Of a DNA stretch of 64,000 nt, positions 16,053 to 22,036 are shown one piece after another; position 1 is the stretch's first letter, and each line of letters begins with the position of its first letter. Source of the DNA: JACVRW01 sp963734365 (GTDB taxonomy: Bacteria; Actinomycetota; Thermoleophilia; Solirubrobacterales; Thermoleophilaceae); the NCBI GenBank assembly GCA_963734365.1, contig CAVTGV010000004.1, positions 62,001 through 126,000 on the forward strand, read 5' to 3'. A program made the translations under genes and the position numbers. The notes beneath the pieces are model-generated. The model ran no database searches. It was not told the DNA's origin and saw nothing but the letters and a program-made list of their open reading frames with translations.

Positions 16053-16267
16053 CCCCGGCGCTGCTCGACGCCCCCGTTCGCCCGTCCGCCGAGTCCGCGG
16101 ATCCGGCCCGCGTCAGCGGAGGACGCATGACCCTGGAGCAGCGGCTCGACCGGACCTGGCGAACGCTCCAAGCCCAAGGCGCCGCCGAGTGCCCACTGTG
16201 CCACTCGCGGATGTCGAACCACGGCAGCGCCGGCCAGTGCGGCGGCTGTGGCACCCGGCTCGGCTGA
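16049..16267 (+). CDS. Small zinc-ribbon protein coupled to lexA
   Basis: 72 residues, ATG overlapping the lexA stop. After a Pro/Ala-rich N-terminus and a helix MTLEQRLDRTWRTLQAQ, the C-terminus has CPLCHSRM and CGGCGTRLG, two Cys-x-x-Cys pairs forming a likely zinc ribbon. Co-transcription with lexA under the SOS box makes it a candidate DNA-damage-inducible protein. No family name is known to me. Confidence 0.75.
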   Translation: MTPALLDAPVRPSAESADPARVSGGRMTLEQRLDRTWRTLQAQGAAECPLCHSRMSNHGSAGQCGGCGTRLG

Positions 16268-16358
16268 GCTCTGATTCTGGTGAGCGTCGGAGCCGCGCGG
16301 TCCCTTGTCTGGACCGCGCGGCCCCTTCGCTCGAGGTCGCGCCCGGAGGGAGGAGGCG

Positions 16359-16694
16359 CTACCAGATGAAAGTCTCGATTACCTCCGCCACCTTGCCGGC
16401 GGGCACCGGGCTTACGCTCACCTGCCAGGTGCGCCCGTCGATCGAGTTGCCGGCGGTCGCGGGGTAGCCCGCCTCCGTGAGCATGCGGCGGACGACGACG
16501 GCCCGCAGGATGCACTCGCGGCCGTGCCAGCGCACGTCGATTCCGAACGTTCCGTCGGCGGTCGGCCAAACGGTGAGCCGGTCGGGGCGGATCGGCCCGA
16601 ACGAGTGGGCGGCGTTCGGCGGAGCTTCGTCAGAATCGCTGGCTTCGTCGACGTCGTAGTCGCTTACGGCCAGTAGGGCGGGGGCGGGGGGCAT
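16359..16694 (-). CDS. Hypothetical protein
   Basis: 111 residues. Acidic N-terminal third (DYDVDEASDSDEAPPN), then a beta-rich domain with RLTVWPTADGTFGIDVRWHG, ILRAVVVRRMLTEAGYPATA and a C-terminal VSVSPVPAGKVAEVIETFIW. Protein-like composition and no competing frame support it. Family not recognised; cytosolic. It is divergent from the rnpB promoter region. Confidence 0.6.
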   Translation of the reverse strand: MPPAPALLAVSDYDVDEASDSDEAPPNAAHSFGPIRPDRLTVWPTADGTFGIDVRWHGRECILRAVVVRRMLTEAGYPATAGNSIDGRTWQVSVSPVPAGKVAEVIETFIW

Positions 16695-16899
16695 TTCCTA
16701 CCTGTGTCTCCTGAATCCGTTCGGGGATGACGTGCTGTTCGCGAATGCGGCCCGTGTTCAACTACTCCGTTCGGGGCCGCGCTCCGCGGGCTTGCAGACA
16801 CTGTCCGGCTTTGGCGATGCGTTGTGTGAGCGGTTCGTCACAGAAGCTCCCGGCGGCGGGCTCTGCTCGACGCGTCTGCGCTTCACGCCTACCATTGGC

Positions 16900-17285
16900 G
16901 AAGCCGGCCAAGCAGCCGCGGGGAGGTCGGGGAGAAAACCGGCCCCTCGAGGAAAGTCCGGACACCGCAGGGCAGGGTGGTCGGGACACCGACCCGGGGA
17001 AACCCGCGGGAAAGTGCCACAGAAACAAACCGCCTAAGCGCCGGGCCGCACGTGAGCCCGGTGCCGGCAAGGGTGAAATGGTGCGGTAAGAGCGCACCGG
17101 CGTCGCGGCGACGCGGCGGCCAGGCAAACCCCACCCGGTGCAAGGCCAAGCAGGAGCGCTGACGCTGCCCGTCGAGCTCCAGGTAGGCCGCAGGGCGTAG
17201 ACGCCCCGGCCGCTGTGGTCCTCGTGGCCACGGCGGGCGAGATGGATGGCTGCTCACGACAAAATCCGGCTTAACGGCCGGCTAC
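16900..17285 (+). ncRNA. rnpB: RNase P RNA, bacterial class A
   Basis: About 386 nt. P1 arms AGCCGGCC (16902-16909) and GGCCGGCT (17276-17283) pair perfectly. Conserved core blocks appear in order: GAGGAAAGTCCGGACACC with GCAGGGCAGG, then GCCACAGAAA, then AAGGGTGAAATGGTGCGGT with AAGAGCGCACC. Near the 3' end are GAGATGGATGGCTGC and ACAAAATCCGGCTTA. It is the catalytic RNA that removes tRNA 5' leaders. A strong terminator follows directly. Confidence 0.96.
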
Positions 17286-17321
17286 GGAAAGGGCCCCCAA
17301 CCAGGGGGTCCTTTCCATTTT
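17286..17321 (+). terminator. Intrinsic terminator of rnpB
   Basis: The stem GGAAAGGG-CCCCC pairs with GGGGG-TCCTTTCC (one G-T) around loop AACCA, then ATTTT. A 13-bp stem plus T-run right after rnpB. Confidence 0.9.
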
Positions 17322-17377
17322 CGGGGTTTGCCCAGGCCGAAAAGCGGCTAGGAGACAAGGGAGGTGGAGGAGAACAA

Positions 17378-17812
17378 ATGACACAGGTAAAGGAACGGAC
17401 GGCGACCCCGGAGACGGCAGACGGCTACTGCCCGCACTGCCATCTGCTGATCGAAAAGCGTGTGGGGGAGCCGTGGCCCAAGGAGCCCAGACGCTGCCCG
17501 CACTGCCGGCTGCTGGTGGGCGCCGGCCGAGCCCGGCCTGAGCCCTCGGCGGAACCCGGAGCCCGAGGCAGCGCAGCCGGCGTGTTCGCGCACGAGGCCA
17601 AGCGCGCGGTGAACGGCAAGAGCGTGTCGGACGCCGTGATCTGCCGGGCCATATGCAACGTGGCCGACAGCCTTGGCGCCCGTCCGGAGCGCCTTCTGAT
17701 GGTCGACTACCAGCAGCAGGCGGCCGACGACGAAGACCTGCCCGGCCTCGACCAGATCTTCGCCGCATACGGCAGCTGGAAGCGCGCGCGGCGCGCGGCC
17801 GCCAGCGGATAA
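17378..17812 (+). CDS. Zinc-binding protein with two CPHC motifs
   Basis: 144 residues from an ATG preceded by GGAGGTGGAGGAG. The N-terminal 60 residues hold two identical knuckles, CPHCHLLIEKRVGEPW and CPHCRLLVG, likely one zinc site. The C-terminal half is helical: ARGSAAGVFAHEAKRAVNG, AVICRAICNVADSLGARPER, and a DLPGLDQIFAAYGSWKRARR end. It looks like a lineage-specific conserved protein, perhaps DNA- or RNA-binding; no named family. It is followed 57 bases later by the cytochrome c gene. Confidence 0.75.
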   Translation: MTQVKERTATPETADGYCPHCHLLIEKRVGEPWPKEPRRCPHCRLLVGAGRARPEPSAEPGARGSAAGVFAHEAKRAVNGKSVSDAVICRAICNVADSLGARPERLLMVDYQQQAADDEDLPGLDQIFAAYGSWKRARRAAASG

Positions 17813-17869
17813 CGCCGGCGGCGCCAGCCTCACATCCTCGTCGCGCCGGGCCGGTAGAGTCCGGCGCCG

Positions 17870-18355
17870 ATGGAAGTCTGGTTCATCCTTGGGCCCTTCG
17901 TGGTGCTCGGTCTGGGCGCGCTGTTCGTCGCCTTCTCGGGTGGCCCGGGCGCGGCGCGCGACGCCTATCTCAGCCGTGGCGGCAGGCTCTTCACGTTCGC
18001 CATCGTGCTCGCCTACCTCGTGCTCGGTGTGGCGGTGCCGGCGGCGGTGATCGCGGGCCGGGGCGAGGCCGAGGGCGCGGTGGGCAGCCTGCGAACCGAG
18101 AAGATCTCCGCGAGCGAGGAGAATGGCAAGGAGCTCTTCATCGAGAGCTGCAAGAGCTGCCACAACCTCGACGCCGTCAACGCTCGCGGCGTGACCGGTC
18201 CAGACCTCGACGAGCTCGGGGGCGTGACCAAGGAGCGCGTGCTGAACGCGATCAAGAACGGCGGCTCGGGCCAGGACCTGATGCCCGCGCGGATCCTGCG
18301 CGGCCAGGACGCCGAGGACGTGGCCGTGTACGTCTCCAAGGTCGCCGGGCAGTAG
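17870..18355 (+). CDS. Membrane-anchored cytochrome c, class I
   Basis: 161 residues. The N-terminus has two membrane helices: WFILGPFVVLGLGALFVAF (about 4-22) and FTFAIVLAYLVLGVAVPAAV (about 41-60). From residue 80 a mono-heme domain follows: ENGKELFIESCKSCH gives the CxxCH heme site, and DLMPARIL supplies the likely axial Met. The domain is extracytoplasmic and likely passes electrons to a terminal oxidase or other acceptor. No respiratory partner genes adjoin it. Confidence 0.9.
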   Translation: MEVWFILGPFVVLGLGALFVAFSGGPGAARDAYLSRGGRLFTFAIVLAYLVLGVAVPAAVIAGRGEAEGAVGSLRTEKISASEENGKELFIESCKSCHNLDAVNARGVTGPDLDELGGVTKERVLNAIKNGGSGQDLMPARILRGQDAEDVAVYVSKVAGQ

Positions 18356-18494
18356 CGCCGGCCGCTTTCGGCGGCTCGCAAACGTCGCGGAAATCGCCCT
18401 GAATCCTGCTTCCTGGGCGATCCCTTGCAAAACGCGCGCAAGCAGCGGGCTTTTCCGTCCGGCCCATATTGTCTGCTGCTAGCATGGCCGCGTC
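18356..18494. other. Leader/promoter region ahead of the first c-di-AMP riboswitch
   Basis: About 140 bases with no gene, including TTTTCC and CATATTGT AT-richer patches where a promoter could lie. No clear terminator for the cytochrome gene. Confidence 0.35.
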
Positions 18495-18630
18495 CTTTGA
18501 AAGCCGAGGCCCCAAGCGGAAAAACGGGGCGTGGGGGACCCGTAGGCCGCTAGGCCAGGGGCGAGTCGCAAGGTACGCGTAGCGCAACTCTTTCAGCGCG
18601 AGCCCGTCAGCTAACCCCGCAGGCGAACCG
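18495..18630 (+). promoter_or_regulatory. c-di-AMP (ydaO-type) riboswitch 1
   Basis: It contains the family blocks in order: AAGCCGAGGC, GGGGGACCC, then CAGGGGCGAGTC and the diagnostic 3' block GAGCCCGTCAGCTAACCCCG-CAGGCG (18599-18625). It ends 17 bases before ATG 18642. The same 3' block occurs in two other leaders in this window (34561, 57030). ydaO riboswitches bind cyclic di-AMP and usually switch downstream genes off. Confidence 0.85.
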
Positions 18631-18641
18631 AAAGAGAGACG

Positions 18642-19055
18642 ATGCAGACAGCCGGTGCACGCGTCCTGCAGGAGGACGATCAGCAGGACCTGAGTCGCGA
18701 GGCGGTGCTCCTCCAGTGGGAGCGCAAGATCGAGGCCGCCGAGAGTCGTCCCAGCCGGTTCGACCGTGAATCGGCCGAGGAGCGCGACGGCACGGTCGAG
18801 GATCTGCATCCCACCGAGGACGCCACCCACTCGGGCCGGCGGCGCTTCGAGCGCCGCTCCGCCCCGCCCGACACGTCGCCGGCCCAGGCGCCGGCTGAGC
18901 GTCGCACGATCACCATCACGGGCCAGCCCACCCCGGCGCGGCGCCGGCGCTCGGTGATCGACAGCCAGGTGGCCCAGCCGGACCGGATCGCCCTGTGGGC
19001 CTTCCTGCTGGGCCTCTTCCTGGTGGCCGTGGCCGCCGGGACCGCGCACGCCTAG
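18642..19055 (+). CDS. Riboswitch-controlled tail-anchored membrane protein
   Basis: 137 residues. A polar, charged N-terminal 110 residues, largely disordered by composition, includes QEDDQQDLSREAVLLQWERK and an Arg/Pro-rich middle. One C-terminal membrane helix IALWAFLLGLFLVAVAAGTA follows, with two residues after it: a tail-anchor layout. The c-di-AMP riboswitch in its leader ties it to cell-wall or osmotic control. Family unknown; no catalytic domain is visible. Confidence 0.75.
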   Translation: MQTAGARVLQEDDQQDLSREAVLLQWERKIEAAESRPSRFDRESAEERDGTVEDLHPTEDATHSGRRRFERRSAPPDTSPAQAPAERRTITITGQPTPARRRRSVIDSQVAQPDRIALWAFLLGLFLVAVAAGTAHA

Positions 19056-19140
19056 CGCTCCGGGCGCACAGCCACGCATCCGCGCGAGATCCTTCTCCGT
19101 ACCACCTTTTGGAGTGGAAGTCGCTCCATTTCCTTACTAC

Positions 19141-19157
19141 ACTTACCCCAGGTAAGT
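19141..19157. promoter_or_regulatory. Perfect 7-3-7 inverted repeat, likely operator
   Basis: ACTTACC (19141-19147), CCA, GGTAAGT (19151-19157), 22 bases before the ATG of the CMD-like gene. HxlR-family regulators use similar GTAAGT-type palindromes, and an HxlR gene is next but one, so autogenous control is likely. Confidence 0.6.
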
Positions 19158-19179
19158 CGTACGCAGAAAGAGAAGCGCG

Positions 19180-19743
19180 ATGAAGACGAAGGAGAGCAGG
19201 TTCCAGGTCCACGACGAGCTCACGGCACCTGAGCGCAGCGTTCCGATTCTCAAGGGCGCTCTCGCGGGAGGTGGACAGCTCCCCAACTTCATCGGCGTCC
19301 TCGCCGGCTCCCCGGCCGTGCTGCGCGGCTACGCACGGCTGCGTTCCGAGCTGCGTCACGGCGCCCTGCCCTACGCGACCCAGCAGCGCATCGCGCTCGC
19401 CGTGGCCGAGCACCAGCAGAGCGAGTACGCCCTGTCCACTCTCCAGCGCAGCGCGCGTGACGCCGGCCTCGGTCTCGACGAGATCGCGCTCGCGCGTGAG
19501 TTCGACTCGCGCGACGAGAAGGTGTCGGTGCTGATGCGCTACGTCAAGTCGCTGGTCGAGACCGACGGCTCCCCGCCCCGCCACCTCCTGGAGGAGACCA
19601 GGGAGGCCGGCTGGGAGGACGAGGAGATCCTGGAGGCGGTCGCCCACGTGGCCCTCGCCACGTTCGGCAACCTGGTGACCCGCGCGGGCGATGTCCCGAA
19701 CGACGGGTCGAGCGAGGACGCCCGGCTGCTCCAGGCCGCCTGA
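19180..19743 (+). CDS. AhpD/carboxymuconolactone-decarboxylase-like protein lacking the Cys pair
   Basis: 187 residues. The AhpD-like helical core is clear: GQLPNFIGVLAGSPAVLRGY, LRHGALPYATQQRIALAVAE and VLMRYVKSLVETDG, with EEILEAVAHVALATFGNLVT at the C-terminus. In peroxidase members the first core helix ends in a CxxC; here the position reads EHQQSEYAL with no cysteine. The peroxidatic chemistry is therefore unlikely. It may bind a small molecule or act as a non-redox CMD. It precedes an HxlR regulator by 44 bases and has a palindromic operator. Confidence 0.75.
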   Translation: MKTKESRFQVHDELTAPERSVPILKGALAGGGQLPNFIGVLAGSPAVLRGYARLRSELRHGALPYATQQRIALAVAEHQQSEYALSTLQRSARDAGLGLDEIALAREFDSRDEKVSVLMRYVKSLVETDGSPPRHLLEETREAGWEDEEILEAVAHVALATFGNLVTRAGDVPNDGSSEDARLLQAA

Positions 19744-19787
19744 TGCCGGCGGGTTTCGGCGGCCAGGCCGAAGGCTAGGATGTGAGC

Positions 19788-20120
19788 ATGACCTTGGAGC
19801 GGGTCGTGGTAGTCCACCGGGAGGGTTGCTGCCGCCACTACCACCACGCCGTCGAGCTGGTGGGCAAGCGCTGGACCGGCGCCATCCTGTTCGTCCTGAT
19901 GGACGGGCCCGCACGCTTCTCCGAGTTCAAGCAGCTCGTGCCCGACCTGTCCGACCGGCTGCTCTCGGAGCGGATGAAGGAGCTCGAGGCGGAGGGCATC
20001 GTCGAGCGGCGGGTGATCGACGACATGCCCGTGAAGGTGGAGTACGCGCTGACCGAGAAGGGCGAGGCTCTGGAGCCCGCCGTCGTCGCGCTGAAGTCCT
20101 GGGCTCGAAGCTGGTCGTAG
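19788..20120 (+). CDS. HxlR-family transcriptional regulator
   Basis: 110 residues from ATG 19788 (GTG at 19782 also possible). Typical HxlR winged helix: CCRHYHHAVELVGKRWTGAI, FVLMDGPARFSEFKQLVP, DRLLSERMKELEAEGIVERR, and the wing VEYALTEKGEALEP. The N-terminal cysteines at RVVVVHREGCC could be redox or electrophile sensors, as in other HxlR proteins. It likely controls the CMD-like gene and itself through the ACTTACC palindrome. Confidence 0.9.
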   Translation: MTLERVVVVHREGCCRHYHHAVELVGKRWTGAILFVLMDGPARFSEFKQLVPDLSDRLLSERMKELEAEGIVERRVIDDMPVKVEYALTEKGEALEPAVVALKSWARSWS

Positions 20121-20198
20121 AGGCGTGACAGGGTCGCGCGGGCGCGGGTAGCCTACGCGCCTCGCACACCCCGCCGCCGACCACTCAGAAGGAGCCGC

Positions 20199-21548
20199 AT
20201 GGCTGACCAGCCGCAGACCGCCGACGACGTAAAGGCGCTCGTCGAGGAGCACGACGTACGTTTCGTCCGCCTCTGGTTCACCGACATCCTCGGCCAGCTC
20301 AAGAGCTTCTCCATCAACGCGGCCGAGCTCGACGACGCCTTCGAGGGAGGAATGGGCTTCGACGGCTCCTCGGTCACCGGCTTCAACGCCATCGAGGAGT
20401 CCGACATGATCGCGATGCCGGACCCCGCCACCTACGCGATTCTGCCCTGGCGCCCTGAGGACCGCGGCGTGGCGCGCATGTTCTGTGACGTGGTCACGCC
20501 CAGCCGAGAGCCCTACGAGGGAGACCCGCGGCACGTGTTGCGCCGAACGCTCGAGCGCGCCGAGCAGATGGGCTTCTCGAATTTCTACGTGGGTCCCGAG
20601 CTCGAGTTCTTCTACTTCCGCAACGCGCGGCCGGCGGACGGCGTGCCCGAGATCCTCGACGAGGGCGGCTACTTCGATCTGACCACGCTCGACGCCGGCT
20701 CGGACGTGCGCCGCGAGACCGTGCTCGCACTCGAGCAGCTCGGCATCCACGTGGAGTACACCCACCATGAGGTCGGCCCGTCGCAGCACGAGATCGACAT
20801 GCGCTACGCCGACGCCCTGAAGATGGCCGACGACTGCATGACCTACCGAATCACCGTCAAGGAATACGCCATGAAGTACGGCTGGCACGCGACGTTCATG
20901 CCCAAGCCGCTGTTCGGCGAGAACGGCTCGGGCATGCACACCCACCAGTCGCTCTTCAAGGACTCGAGCAACGCCTTCTACGACGAGAACGACCAGTACT
21001 TCCTGTCCGACATCGGCAAGGCCTTCATCGCGGGCCAGCTCAAACACGCGCGCGAGATCACGTCGGTGTTCGCCCAGTGGGTCAACTCCTACAAGCGGCT
21101 CGTGCCGGGCTTCGAGGCACCGGTCTACTGCGCGTGGTCACGCCGCAACCGCTCGGCGCTCGTGCGGGTGCCGCTCTACCACCCGGGCAAGGAGCGGGCC
21201 ACGCGGATGGAGCTGCGCTGCCCCGACCCCGCCTGCAACCCGTACCTGACCTTCGCGATCCTGCTGGCCGCGGGCCTCGAGGGCATCGAGAAGGGCTACG
21301 AGCTGCCCGAGCCGATGGAGAAGAACCTGTACCACATCAGCCCGGAGGAGCGGAGGCGCCTGGGCATCGAGCAACTGCCCGAGACGCTGGGCGAGGCCAT
21401 CGAGATCACCGCGGAGTCCGAGCTCGTGCTGCGGACCTTCGGCGAGCACATCTTCAACCGCTACGTGGAGATCAAGCGCCAGGAGTGGGAGGACTACCGG
21501 GTGCAGGTGACCGAGTGGGAGCTCGACCGCTACCTCTCAGTTCTGTAG
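20199..21548 (+). CDS. glnA: Glutamine synthetase, type I
   Basis: 449 residues. All type I landmarks are present: FTDILGQLKSF near 26-36, MGFDGSSVTGF near 51-61, the metal/glutamate site VGPELEFFYFRNARP, GPSQHEIDMRY, ATFMPKPLFGENGSGMHTHQ and RNRSALVRVP. ATP + glutamate + ammonia gives glutamine; cytosolic dodecamer. Near the position of the adenylylated Tyr of the beta subgroup it reads KNLYHISPEERRRLG; the Tyr is kept but the context differs from NLYDLPPEE, so covalent control is uncertain. The 3' end overlaps the convergent MarR gene by 77 bases. Confidence 0.94.
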   Translation: MADQPQTADDVKALVEEHDVRFVRLWFTDILGQLKSFSINAAELDDAFEGGMGFDGSSVTGFNAIEESDMIAMPDPATYAILPWRPEDRGVARMFCDVVTPSREPYEGDPRHVLRRTLERAEQMGFSNFYVGPELEFFYFRNARPADGVPEILDEGGYFDLTTLDAGSDVRRETVLALEQLGIHVEYTHHEVGPSQHEIDMRYADALKMADDCMTYRITVKEYAMKYGWHATFMPKPLFGENGSGMHTHQSLFKDSSNAFYDENDQYFLSDIGKAFIAGQLKHAREITSVFAQWVNSYKRLVPGFEAPVYCAWSRRNRSALVRVPLYHPGKERATRMELRCPDPACNPYLTFAILLAAGLEGIEKGYELPEPMEKNLYHISPEERRRLGIEQLPETLGEAIEITAESELVLRTFGEHIFNRYVEIKRQEWEDYRVQVTEWELDRYLSVL

Positions 21549-21972
21549 CCCGTTCGGCCACCTGATCCGCGGCCCTCTCCAGGAAGCGCACGCACGCCTC
21601 ACGCTCGGCCGCGGTCATCCGCCCGGCCGAGCGCAGCAGGTCCGCCACCAGCGGCGCCCAGACCTGCGCGCCCTCTCCACCGGTCTCGGGAGCCCGGCGA
21701 ACGACCACCGAGCGGCGATCGGTAGGGTGCGGCTCGCGCGTGACCCAGCCGAGCCGCTCGAGGCGATCGATGAGAGCGGTCACGGCGCCGGAGCTGAGCG
21801 CCAACCGGTCGCCCAGCTCGCCCGGCGTGATCGACCCCGTCGATTGGATGTGATCCATGGCCTTGAACTCGGCGGACCCGACACCGAGGCGGCGCGCCAC
21901 GATCGCATCGAAACGGTCATCCTCCAACCCGAAGCGACGCAGGGCCGTAAGTAGTTCGGCGGGAGAAGCCAC
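21472..21972 (-). CDS. MarR-family repressor
   Basis: 166 residues from GTG 21972. Winged helix: LGVGSAEFKAMDHIQSTGSI, TPGELGDRLALSSGAVTALI, RLERLGWVTREPHPTDRRSV (recognition helix and wing), then a helical dimer arm with AGRMTAAEREACVRFLERAA. The last about 25 residues are Pro/Arg/Gly-rich and are antisense to the end of glnA. It is divergent from an MMPL exporter with a perfect operator between them, a common drug- or lipid-efflux arrangement. Confidence 0.88.
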   Translation of the reverse strand: MASPAELLTALRRFGLEDDRFDAIVARRLGVGSAEFKAMDHIQSTGSITPGELGDRLALSSGAVTALIDRLERLGWVTREPHPTDRRSVVVRRAPETGGEGAQVWAPLVADLLRSAGRMTAAEREACVRFLERAADQVAERATELRGSGRAPTRSPAPGSPPTPGA

Positions 21973-21993
21973 AGATGAATCTTAGTCGTTAAC

Positions 21994-22012
21994 TATCTTG
22001 ACAATCAAGATA
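21994..22012. promoter_or_regulatory. Perfect 8-3-8 MarR operator
   Basis: TATCTTGA (21994-22001), CAA, TCAAGATA (22005-22012). It lies 22 bases from the MarR start and 24 bases from the MMPL start, so one bound dimer could block both promoters. Confidence 0.8.
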
Positions 22013-22036
22013 TAACTCGATAGAGGTACACCCCCC

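Noticed and set aside
20199..21548. Adenylylated beta-type glutamine synthetase
   Set aside because: The Tyr of KNLYHIS is retained, but the surrounding residues differ from the NLYDLPPEE adenylylation loop. I therefore did not assign covalent regulation.
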